Assembly (NCBI RefSeq): GCF_014529535.1
Contig: NW_023503373.1
Span: forward strand, 2,294,001-2,358,000
Length of the DNA stretch: 64,000 nucleotides
Source of the DNA: Bradysia coprophila
Lineage: Eukaryota; Arthropoda; Insecta; Diptera; Sciaridae
Reading direction: 5' to 3'
Shown: piece after piece, positions 12,601 to 23,037 of the stretch
Layout of the letters: each line of letters opens with the position of its first letter
Position numbering within the stretch: the first letter of the stretch is position 1
Made by a program: the position numbers and the translations under genes
The notes under the pieces: generated by a model
Seen by the model: the letters and a program-made list of their open reading frames with translations, nothing else
Told to the model about the DNA's origin: nothing
The model's database searches: none

Positions 12601-15600
12601 AGCCCAGTTAGAAATTTCCGAGACGGTCCAGTTGCAAATAAATTCGGTAGAAATTTCTGGTTTTTTGTAACACCCATCTTGAATTTGTTTTACGGATGCG
12701 GAGAACTCTGCCAAATTTCCAGTAAATTGTGGATTGGCAGTAGAAAATTCTTTTACAAGTGTGGTGCTCGTTTTAACGCCTTGTGAACCGCTGTACAGGT
12801 GTTCCATAACAAAACTGTTAGAGGTTGCAATCCAGTCAGGCACTTTTTTTTGCTCCAAGGTGGTAAACAGTTGAGCCGCTCTGTCGGAAGTAACTTGGTA
12901 AGCGTTCATTTGATACAGAACGTTTTCTAAAACTTCCAGACCAGATGTTCCGGGTAAATTCTTTTTCTTCTCAATTTCAATTTGTTTGAATATCTTTTGT
13001 AGGCCGATGTAATCGTAGCGTTTACTGAGCAACTTATGAGTTACTCGGTGGATGACGGAAGTAAGTGAAGAAGATTTCGGAAGGTGTGACATGAGTACTA
13101 CTGTTTGGAGTGAGATTTCCATTTGATCTAGTTCGAGCTGCTCGTCGATTTCTTCTAAATGTGATTTCATCAACAGCTTCTTGTTGCTATTATTTCTGAC
13201 GAATTCCAATAGTTTCTGAAATTCTCTGAAACCTGTCCCTTTCTCGAGTTTTGTAACCAGCAGTTGTAAAAGGTCAACTGGAACTCCAGCTTCCGACAGC
13301 CCCATTTTTGCTACAGCGTGGGAGAGTCCATTTACCTTTGCACAAAGAATTTTGCTCAATTCATCATAAATCAAAGACTCCCACCAAACCGTTGTTCCCA
13401 CATTGTTTTTAGTGAACTCTTCTGTTTTGTTTTCGGTGCTAGCAAATGCCGAAACTGTAAACGCCAAGAGTTGATTTGTAGACACTGGCGACTGTGGCAG
13501 ATAATCCTTCAAAGTTTCTACAAAGTCTAGTCGTTCTCCAGGCGAAAGTAGGTTACAGACCTCATCAGCGAGTGGAAGCAGTTTGAATTGTTCGTCTATA
13601 GTAACAGCCAACGACAGAACCGTATCTGACACAAGAAGATGATGAATCCACTTGCTTCTTTCCAACTTCCGAAGTCCACCCAGTTCCCAGAACGAAGATG
13701 CATGAAGAATATACAGCAAATTTATGTTGAATTCGTCTTCTTCTAAGTTCCACATTTCCTCATTGTCGTACGGTCCATAAACTTCGGAGTAAAATGTGAG
13801 CAGACTATTTTGGAACATCTGATCCCACCTACCCTCCTCCTTCAATTTTTGCCACTGGTTTGTGTTCTTTTGGCGAAGTACTAGCAAAATCTCAAAAGAT
13901 TTTCCTCTTATAACAGGATTTGCATTTATAATGCCGTCAAATAAGAAGTCAAACAAAACTGTGGGTAAAAATTCCAAATGGTTGGCGGCTTTAATGAAAA
14001 TCCTGAAGAACCAATTTATATCCAGTTTTGTTAGTTTCTTCTGGAATTTCTTGAAATATGTTGATAACGCTACCAAACAGTCGGTATCTGTAGTCAAGTT
14101 TTGGATTACGTGGTAAGCTTGAAGAACGATTGGAACAATATCCCCGTTTAATATTTGCTCTTTAAGAATTCGTACAATTTGTTGGTCGCATACATTTCCT
14201 TGAGATTCTGTGACACAGGCTGCAACGGCATTTCCCAAGTTGGGCACTTTCTTCCATTCTTTCTGATTGGTTGCACGCAGTGCTTCTATTATTTTGGAGT
14301 AGTGTTTACAGCAGAGTTCAAAATTTTGAAATATTCTTCCCAGAGTCGCTCTTCTTTTGGAACTTGAAGGTTTGGCTACCCATCTGATTAAGGCATCGAT
14401 AGCTTCATCTTGTACGTTAATTGATACCAGCCACTCCATGTTGTCTTTGTTGACAGACAATTGATTCAAGCAAGAGCGAGATAGTTGCCAATTTCGTGAT
14501 TTAACAACGGATGCAATAACAGCTCTGCAAACTTTTACTAATTCCAATGATCTTGCGTTGGCCATAGTAAAACAAATTGATTCCATCATCCTTATCTCAA
14601 AGTCATTCAAAACGCCATTCCGTCCTCCAATTAAAAGTTTTCCGACTTTTTCTATAAACTCCAAATCTGATCCCAAGTGCCTTTCAATTTCATCCATTTT
14701 CTTGCTTGGCAATTGGACGGAAGGAAATGATCCCCGCCTTTGCAAATCTTCTATGTTTTGAAGTAGTTGACGCGTTACCGGTCTCTTTCGCCTAGCCAAA
14801 AACCGTGCTATTAATGCTGCAGCACCAACAGATATCCCTTTCAATCCAAACTCTTCCTCAACATCAGCACCAATCATACTTTTCGGAAGTAGTTTTAGTC
14901 CCTTCTTGCCAACTCCAACTAGAGTTATGTTTTGGGATCGCACGGCATTTTGTAATATTTTCATAATTAACTCCAGAGTAGACTGATCCTCAGTTAAGTT
15001 ATTTTCCAAAAGATGAAGCAGTGACACCACCAAATTTGAGGCGATACAGTTTTTCGCTGCCGCCTTTTCTGACAGCTGGAGGAGTTTTTGGCAGTAGTTT
15101 TTAATAACTTCCACAGGTAACGGATAGTTGCACTGGATCATCGTTTTGATCAGAGTCAGAACTTTTTGATTGGTCCACAGATCTTTGTATATGCGAAACA
15201 GAAATTGTTCCGGCAGATGTTGATTCTTTTGAGTGACTGCAATGGCAAAGTCTAATTGAGTTTCGTAGTCGTCGTCGCCACTGCCGCCTTCCAAATTTAG
15301 AGCTGAATCGATAATAGACTTTGGCAAGCTTTGTCCATTTGCCACAACCCAACTCAAGTTCTGGATCAATTCCTGTCTCTCTTTGCCTCGCCGTTTCCAG
15401 GTGGTTTCCAAGAGATGAAGAACCACTTCAAGGTTCAAAGGACTGAGAAGTTTTCCATTGTAAATGTGATTTGAAAAACACTGAAACAGCTCCGAAGGAT
15501 GTCCATTTGTCATACCAATTTGGCGAAGTAAATGTGCACCCTCTGTAGTGACATCGGGATGTAGTCTAAGTCCAACCAATTCCATTTGAAAGTTTTCGAA

Positions 15601-18558
15601 AATGGGATTGGACACTTCCTGATTTTCGTTAGCGATGGCAATACGCCTTAGAAATGGCACCGACGTTTCAGGTTCATACCAAAGATATTTGGAAAATTCT
15701 TCAATGATAGAATCAGACACCCAACGCCCAGCTAACATGCACTGCTCCACGATGCCAGCGCAAATTTCATCGAAAACATCCGATTCCAAAAGCAGGTTTT
15801 CAATTGCCTCCACAATTGTCGATGGAAGATGCAGGGGATCTTCAACGCAGTAGTTGGTTACCGTGTCCAAAGTAACCTTCGCCACCGGATAGTCTTGCGA
15901 GTCTTCACCATCAGCACACGTATTATTGAGGATCAAGGCCAACAGGTGAAAAACTTGTTCGGATACTTTTAACTTGGCTTTGGAAGCATTGTGGAATGTT
16001 TGGAGAATTTTGGGGTTGATCCATTCACTGAAGTCAACTTTATCCAAGTAGACCTTTTTAAACGAATAAAGGTTGACAAGAAAGTTAACTTGTTCTGCTT
16101 CCAATGAACTTGAGGGAAAATTGGATAATGCTGTGCAATAAGCGGAGGTGATATTTATGTGCACGTCGGCTATTGGACTGAAGCAAATGCCTTGAATAGT
16201 GTTCAACAGCGCAGTGCTGAACTTTGCACAGGCCTTGGCAGCTGCGAATATAAATTCGGAGCAAAGGATTTTGGTCATTTTTCCGGGACTGTTGAGCATA
16301 ACTTGACTAACGGTTGCCATAGTGACTTCATCGCACGTGGTGGAGTCGTGGTGAACCAACTTCAAAAGAATTTTGACAATGTAGGTGGACACCATTTCGT
16401 ATTCTTCTGGAGGTGGGTCGTAGTGAAAAAAGTCCTTCTCCAGTTCATCTTCAAGTACCACCTTGCCTTTTTCCGACAGAAGGATGTCGTTTCGTTGAAG
16501 CTGTCTTCGAAAAAAAGCTAGATGTTTGGCAGCAGCTTTTTCCATGTGACCATCACTGGTGACGTTCAGTAAATTCCCAAGAAGAATCAACGTTAGCACT
16601 TGCAATCGCTTGTCAATGCCACCAGATGTCGTGAACTTAAGCAAAAAATTGTAGTACATCCCAAGTTGATCATTGGAAAATTTTTCAAAGTACTTCAATT
16701 CGGGATCTCTGAGCCCTTTTTCAAAAGAGCGTAGAATGCACCGGACAGTTTTGCCTTTCATGTCTTCAGATGCATTGGCAGCGATACCAATACATATTAA
16801 AATTTCGATGTCTGCCGGTTCCACACCACTCGTTCTGGTCCGCTGAAGATGGTCCTCCAACACTTCCAACGCTTTAGAGCTTAGCGCCGCTGGGTCTGGT
16901 TTGTCACAATCTTCATTTTTCTCTTGTTTCTTTGGAAATAAATATTTCTTGGTGTTGGCAATAATAATAGTTCCGACTACAGTTCCGGGGTAGTTAATGG
17001 TATCCAACCAGTTCAACTCCGACCATCCTAATCTGTAATAATCATCTGCATCCTCTTCCTCCTCTCCACTGTCTTTAGTGTCACTGTATTTCCCCTGCGC
17101 CACGTTGAGAAGTTTTTCAACTATTTCTGGAAACGCCTCCAGCTCCTCCTCTCTTCCCTTGATTGAAATTTGTCGTTGCAAATAATTCAGAGCAGACTCA
17201 CAATCTTCTACGCTCCTCAACTTTGATATGGCATGCTTAATGTTGTCCTTTATGTTCTTATCATCTGTTGACAAAATGTCCCAAATAGCTCTCTCCATCC
17301 TTTTTGTGCATCCTTTCGAATCATCTCGAAACTTTATTAAATGTTCGGAAATCACGTCCGGCACCTTCCCAAACCTATTGCAGTACCTGTCCGTTGTCTG
17401 CAGCACATGAATTCTTGCATCAGTATACCTACCACCGTTATGGTCCTCATGGAGCAACTTCTTTAGCAACGTCAAAACCGTCTCCAACTTCAACTGTTGA
17501 TATTTACTAATCAAGTAAAAGGTCTCTGCAATTTTCACAATCATGTCACGGTTAGACTGGGTAATGCTGAATTTGTACCCGGTGAGCTTATTCGTTAGGT
17601 ACTCAATATCAACCGGACTAATGGCGCCACCGCCCCTAGCTTTCAACAAAAAATTGTTAAGTTCTATGCCTGTTGTTTTGTACCAACACCGGTCACTGCC
17701 GGTTGCCGACTTGGCCGTAGCTAAAGTTTCTTTTGCCTTGGCGGCTGCCATGGTTCTCGTTCTTCCCTGGTTGAAAGAGTTACTTAGAGATATATTTAAC
17801 ATTTCTGTTTTCTCCGAAACATTTTCCTCCGTGGTGAGGGCCTCGGTTTGTTGCGTTTTTACAACATGAGCCGAAACATTGATTCCTTTCTTCTTGTGAA
17901 TGGTGGTGATGATGTCATTTCCAGTTCTTAAGAAGTTGGCATCCCCGTCCTCTTTCATTCTCATGATATGCTGGACAGCGTTGCCAGACCAGTATCCCAT
18001 TTTCTCTAAGCATCGTTTCACATCTCCTTTGTAATTTCCGGTGATGAGTGGCAAATAATTTTCTAGTTGCCAGACAACATTTGGGTCAATACCATCCGAA
18101 GCAATCCGATCAGGGCTGAGTATAGTTATTATGGATAGCATAAGTTGAGTGACGGATTCTTCTGTAAAGAAGTCTGCTACCCGGTGCAAATCCGCTGGAA
18201 AACTTTGAAGAAGACTGAACAAATTTTGAAGCGTAATGAAGTCGTGGTTATGCAACACAGCATATTTAATAATCAGTAATACTTTGTATTTGTAGCTAGG
18301 TGTTGGTGGCTTCTCTTGATTGGGAAGTGTTACCAAAATGTTTTTGAATATGGTCGGTAGCCCGTGAACACGGGCTATGCATTTAACAATATTCAGTTCG
18401 GACTCCGCAGCGAGAGTAGTACTGTTAATTTTACCGTTGTTTAATAGTTGGCTTAGCTTTTGGTGAACATAGTTCGAGTCTCGAGTGTGAAGCAGGTTGT
18501 TGCGAAGAGTTGAAAGGGAATCGTCCCCGCTGGTCCCAACACTTATTTGACTTCCCAT
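6642..18558 (-). CDS. Giant SecA-like DEAD ATPase with helical N-terminus, TPR and C-terminal His/Cys domain
   Basis: Two coding exons: 18558-6932 and 6858-6642, joined across a 73-bp GT-AG intron, for about 3,947 residues. Without splicing the frame stops at residue 3876. Residues 1-2000 are alpha-helical, HEAT/ARM-like sequence. A SecA motor follows: TPVQ near 2020, Walker A ATGSGKST (K2047), Walker B DEVD (2151-2154), a GLHQ-containing SecA block, GFTGT (2387-2391), ATNLAGRGTDI (2504-2514) and GRTARQG (2544-2550). Next come a TPR-like segment (2683-2770), a hydrophobic Gly/Ala-rich segment (3131-3165) and a C-terminal region with H3687 and NNC at C3710. SecA drives preproteins through SecYEG in bacteria and plastids. 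Here the motor motifs look intact, but the zinc-binding tail of bacterial SecA is not evident, so translocation is unproven. The start fits MGxxxS N-myristoylation (MGSQIS). Only one coding intron in nearly 12 kb contrasts with 7-12-exon neighbours. Horizontal origin is inferred. Confidence 0.85.
6859..6931 (-). other. 73-bp intron hiding the true 3' coding exon
   Basis: On the minus strand, exon …CAAGAAAG is followed by GTAAAT (donor) and the intron ends TTTTTCTATCCCTCTAG (acceptor). Splicing joins AG to A, preserving arginine, and opens 71 more codons to a TGA at 6644-6642. The downstream frame is uninterrupted and of ordinary composition (YVNIQIQVNG, EAHVPAKLLETMPNK, GKACHIGQSHYR). The TAA that ends the long frame (6930-6928) would be intronic. 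Confidence 0.75.
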
Positions 18559-18561
18559 TGC

Positions 18562-18580
18562 CTGTTAGAAAAAAAAATTG
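18562..18580 (-). other. Splice acceptor just upstream of the SecA-like start codon
   Basis: The minus strand reads a run of T followed by CTAACAG, then GCA and the ATG. A strong pyrimidine tract plus CAG three bases before the initiator suggests an intron in the 5' leader, placing the promoter and first exon further right (above 18.6 kb). It also supports this ATG as the start. Confidence 0.6.
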
Positions 18581-18683
18581 GCGTTTATAAATATTTTTGT
18601 TTGTATGATATAAAAAATCAATGTGAATAATAAGATTTTGTAAGATTCGCGAATTAGCAATAGAAAGAAGATTTTAGTTTCAA

Positions 18684-18770
18684 CTGAACCTGAAATGGTT
18701 TAACCCGAAACAAACCTGAAGCTGAATTTCCAGCTTTCGGCTCGACTCAAACCTGACCGTGACCGTGACA
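18684..18770. repeat. CCTGAA / CCCGAA degenerate repeat block
   Basis: Contains AACTGAACCTGAAATGG, TTAACCCGAAACAAACCTGA and CAAACCTGACCGTGACCGTG. A related block in the opposite orientation lies at 20505-20640, so the two face each other across about 1.8 kb. Confidence 0.5.
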
Positions 18771-19510
18771 TATTACAAGAGCTGGTGCCTGTGCACTCAC
18801 CCAGTAGAGTTTGAACGTTGAATCCCTGACAGTGGTAGTTATCCACTTGGATCCCCCTTTTTACTCTCAAGTTTCTAACAAACGTGCATTGCGCATGTGC
18901 AAATCACGTTTATCGTGAACAGCGCTGGGCCGCTTCTCAAGACATGTTGATACTTAAATTAACAACAATCACCGTCGCTCGACAAAGTGATCGGACAAAC
19001 TACACGACAGCTAGGAAAATAAACCGACCACCTGAGCTCTTTCATTGCTCGGAGAGCTTGAGGTACAATACAATGTGACATAATATAATGCTCCAAGGAA
19101 AAATCAATTACCTGATAACAATTAGCTGTTGAAATCTCACCTGTTATAACTTTGTAATTACCTGTCTTATGGAGACTCATATTAATCTCACCATTGTCCA
19201 TTCCGGTTGTTCCGTTCACATTACGTCTTTGAATTCCCCTAAGAGGGACCTCCAACAGTCTCACATTTGTGGACCTCCAACGGGCACTCAACGTGCTTCT
19301 CAACTCTTGCAGGGGTGATGAAATTGCATGTGGCCTAATTCCACATTCCATAATAATTCTTTTGTCCTTCCCACTCGTCGAAAAAGAGTTCTCCAAGAAT
19401 TTATCAGGTCAAGGTGTACATAACATAATGGAGATAATGGCATTAAATTAGATGCGTATATCTTCATTTACTGAGTGAACGAAGATCGGGAGATCACTAG
19501 CCCAGAATCT

Positions 19511-19770
19511 TGAAATGACCAAAAACCGAAAAACGTCCAGAAACGGGGAAACGATCAGTAGTCGGTAAATTACTAGGAACCGGTAAATTACTAGAAATCG
19601 GGAAATAACCAGAAATCAGGAAACGCCTAGAAATCGGAAAACAACTAGAAACCGGGAAATTACAAGAAATGAAAAAGGACGAAAAATTTGAAAAATCTGG
19701 AAATGACTAGAAACACGGAAACCGACTGAAATCGGGAAACGACCAAAAATGGGAAAATGACCAGCAACCG
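19511..19770. repeat. Minisatellite with about 20-bp unit
   Basis: About 12-13 diverged units resembling AACCGGGAAATTACTAGAA run head to tail, for example GGAACCGGTAAATTACTAG, AAATCGGGAAATAACCAG and AAACCGGGAAATTACAAG. Copies differ at several positions, so the array is old. There is no coding capacity. Confidence 0.75.
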
Positions 19771-19830
19771 TGTTCAGAACTAACTAAGACGTTCCGCGTT
19801 AAAAAGGCACTCTTAAATTTTAACTAATCA

Positions 19831-20028
19831 TTAAGACATCACGGGCAGCAAATCAGGCATAATCCTCCACATGCGAATTACGCTCATCCGTGAGGAAAGA
19901 TCAGCCTTACAATTCCACAAAACGTGCAAACAGATCAGATAGTTCCGTTTCCTATCCTCACAATAACTACACACTGGGTCAGAGGAGACGACAACAAGAG
20001 GAGCAAACAGAGGCATCACGAAGGTCAA
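19831..20028 (-). pseudogene. Possible retrotransposon C-terminal zinc-finger scrap
   Basis: A 65-codon minus-strand frame contains DPVCSYCEDRKRNYLICLHV followed by LWNC, a CxxC…H….C arrangement like the zinc-binding tail that follows reverse transcriptase/RNase H in insect non-LTR elements. No reverse transcriptase motifs are seen next to it, so at most it is a fragment. Chance is possible. Confidence 0.25.
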
Positions 20029-20504
20029 ACCAGATTCACCTTTTTACGAGACAGTCACACTCATTTCGCAAGACAAAAGTAGATTCACCCTTTTACGTAA
20101 CTTTCACATTCTATAGCCCCTTACAGCCCTACTCCGTGTCTAATAAACTAAAAGCATTTTTTTACTCACATTCGTCCAACGTACATCAACTTCAGGCCAG
20201 TCTATATTTACAAACGTTTCTCAGGTTTTTCTTACATTTGCAAGGGCTCAATTACATTGTGGGCATGCAATGGCATGCTTCAGTTCCTTGGGGTTTTCTC
20301 TGTACTTCTAAATTTCTGTTTTTCTACAATTTCTCATGATCTCTTCTGTGAAAATTTTCATCCATGTGCACCACTACGTTCATCGTTGGCGTTTTATTCA
20401 CCCTCAGGCATTTGGTTCGGAACAATTGCTTCATTTTTCATAAATTTTTCGGAAAAATTTGTAGAGCAAAATTTTTTTGATGTTGGCTCTTCAACCGCCT
20501 ACTC

Positions 20505-20640
20505 AAACCTGACCTGAACCTGAAAATTTTTTAGGCATATCAGGTCGGGTTCGGGTAACCTGAAAACTTTCAGGTTCGTGTCATACATGAAACTAGAATC
20601 CAGGTTCAGGTAGGGTTCGGGTAAAATTTTGTAAATATTT
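20505..20640. repeat. GGTTCGGGT / CAGGTTCAGG degenerate repeat block
   Basis: Contains CAGGTCGGGTTCGGGTAACC, CTTTCAGGTTCGTG and CCAGGTTCAGGTAGGGTTCG. It is the same motif family as 18684-18770 but mostly in reverse orientation. Confidence 0.5.
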
Positions 20641-21068
20641 TTCGTTTTCCTTTCAGGCCTTATTTTAGATTCTTGAGTATGAGTGAGAATACTTCGACAA
20701 CTGCTCGCACATTAAGAAACTGTGACTGTTACTTCCACTTGAAAGTTGCTTGAAGAGAACCAATTTTTGATAATTGATAATTTTAAAATTGACTCTACAC
20801 ATACACATTTCGGTCCAAAAAAATTTGAACGAAAAAGTTGTCATGTCAAATATATTTTCATTAACGACATGGGCGAATTTGAATTTTGTTTGTGGATTTT
20901 ATGATTTTCGACCTACTGAACTTTGGTATAACGGCTGTCAGCCATTTTGTTGGAAAATCTTTCTGGTTTGAATACTTGTAATATCCGGTCTTTATTCACC
21001 TTCTAAATTAAAAACGTCAAGAAAATCGTGTTGAAAATATTTGATGAGCAAGTAGAATATTCATATTT

Positions 21069-21264
21069 GTAGTACGCGTGTGGAAATTCACGCTATCCGC
21101 GGTATCCTGGATACCGGGAAGTTTTCAGAAAAATTCTTTAGATACCGGGAAATCGAAAAAATCGTGAAAAATATGTGTCGAAAGATTAAATTTACGATTT
21201 TAGATACCGGGAAATTTGACTCAGATACCGGGAAGAAAAAAAAAATTCCACACACGTTGTAGTA
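21069..21264. mobile_element. Small inverted-repeat element with internal GATACCGGGAA repeats
   Basis: Imperfect terminal inverted repeats GTAGTACGCGTGTGGAAATT (from 21069) and AATTCCACACACGTTGTAGT (to 21264) bracket four copies of GATACCGGGAA (from 21110, 21141, 21203 and 21223). It is non-coding. It may be a MITE that captured or grew a minisatellite. I could not define a target duplication. Confidence 0.5.
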
Positions 21265-22516
21265 AGCTTTTGGTGAAAACTGAGAAAATTCCTATGGAAA
21301 TAAGAAAACTCTGAAATAAAAATTCTGAGCCCACTAAACTCAAAAAATCTGATTGTTTTTAAACAGAATGCAGAATGAAACGTAGAACATTATTGCTGAA
21401 CAAAAAATTTGTCACCCCCAACAATCTCCATTCACCCAATTTGCTCAACTCGTTCGGTAAATGTTCTGACCTTATTGACTCGACTAAGAAAATTGCGATA
21501 CGACATTTCTTTGACGAGAATATTTCGATGAAAAAGCACGAAAACATCCTAACTTTTATTTGAGGATTACAACTGTTGCAACAAGATTGCATCTAATTTG
21601 TGTCATTATGGTTCATGGTGTTGCATGACGTTTTAGACGTAAAGTAATTTATCGGGAAAATTGTCAATTTTTAATTTCTATTACATTTTCCCGCATCTTC
21701 ACAAAGGCGAAACGGTATTTCCTACACTAAGGCGAAAGTAATATTGACAAAATTTCGATCGATGAATCTATGAAATATAAGAAATTCTACTTTGCTACTC
21801 AATTCCGGAACGAGACAGCAAATTTCCCTAGCGAACGAAGTTTATACATATGTTTCTTGTTATCGTTTGCTAATGTGTATGTGTAGTGTATGTATATGAC
21901 TGCGTGCGCACGCTTTATTCAGAATTGCCTTTAAATTGGTTTATTTATTTATTTTTCTTCGCTTCTAAGAAACATATCACACAGCGAGACTGAAAACACT
22001 TGAATAAAAAAATTTACCATTCGAACATTTCAATAGATCGTTAAAAAGTTATCATGAGAGCAACATTTCTACAGAAAGGTCCCATGTGAATAAGATGTTT
22101 GCTTAATGTGTGTCAAGCTTACCGTGTGTATAATGTATACAGCGCTTTAAACTATAGATCTGAAAAAGGCACACCCTTAATGTCTACGGCTACGGCACCC
22201 TAAGAGAAGGTACTTAACTACGAAATTTACTTTATGTTACCTTGTTCTAGCAAAGTTTTTGTTCAATCAAAAACTATTTTGTTTTGACATTTAGCATGCG
22301 AAAAGAAAGTTACTCATACCTCTTAAGAGCGTTGCAGCAAATCAGAATTCTTCGATTCGGTATCGAATTTTTGTTTATTTTAACTTTACAAGCAATCGCA
22401 CTGTTCAGCTCTCCAAATACAAATTCCAACTGGATGAGTGTTATGCGCATTTCTTCAGTGTTTTGCGAATCGGCCGGCGTAGCGCGCACTTATCGCAATG
22501 AATTAGATAGTGGTTA

Positions 22517-22680
22517 ATATGACGACTGGGTCGTTTCGACGGAGAGAGTTGCTAATATGACGACTGGGTCGTTTCGACGGATAGAGGGAATATGTCGAAT
22601 AACAGTTGGGTTTTTGAGAGAGGATCGAGAGGATTCAATACATTTTCGCTGTATCCGTCGAAACGACCAAGTCGTCATAT
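22517..22680. mobile_element. Inverted-repeat element with duplicated left end
   Basis: ATATGACGACTGGGTCGTTT plus CGACGG occurs at 22517-22542 and again at 22555-22580, and its reverse complement occurs at 22655-22680 with a single mismatch. The structure is a roughly 126-bp TIR element with its left terminus tandemly repeated, or two nested copies. There is no coding capacity. Confidence 0.65.
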
Positions 22681-23037
22681 GAGCATCTATCCGCAGTGAA
22701 TTTATGTTGATACAGACATAAACAGATACGCGTAAGCACGCGATAAGTTGTATTGAGTGACTTATGCGCGCGTTAAAAAAAATATCAAGAAAATGCGGGA
22801 AAAGGCAATAAAAACGCCTAAGATTCAATTCGGTACAATTAAGCCGTGTCACAGCACATTCTTCAAAAGAATCAAAATTTCTCGTACTCACGACACACAC
22901 ACACGACACATTTTTTGTTTCGTGGTTTACTGGTTTTTTGTGAATTTTGCATGTGTTTTTATATGGAGAAATCAGAAACTCAAGTAAAACACAGAAACAG
23001 AAAATGTGTCGGTTTTCAAAATTCCGTGTGTGTAAGA

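Larger units (their letters stand above)
18581..21068. other. Repeat-rich region upstream of the SecA-like gene
   Basis: No gene is firmly supported. It should contain the first exon and promoter of the SecA-like gene, which I cannot place. A 145-codon minus-strand frame at 18959-19396 is not recognised. Repeats inside it are listed separately: CCTGAACC-type motifs, a 20-bp minisatellite and a retroelement scrap. Confidence 0.5.

Noticed and set aside
16159-16521. Plus-strand 120-codon frame opposite the SecA-like gene
   Set aside because: Antisense shadow of a strongly supported coding region.
18959-19396. 145-codon minus-strand frame upstream of the SecA-like gene as a separate gene
   Set aside because: No recognisable domain, no splice link to the SecA-like start, and it sits in a repeat-rich stretch; mentioned only as unassigned.
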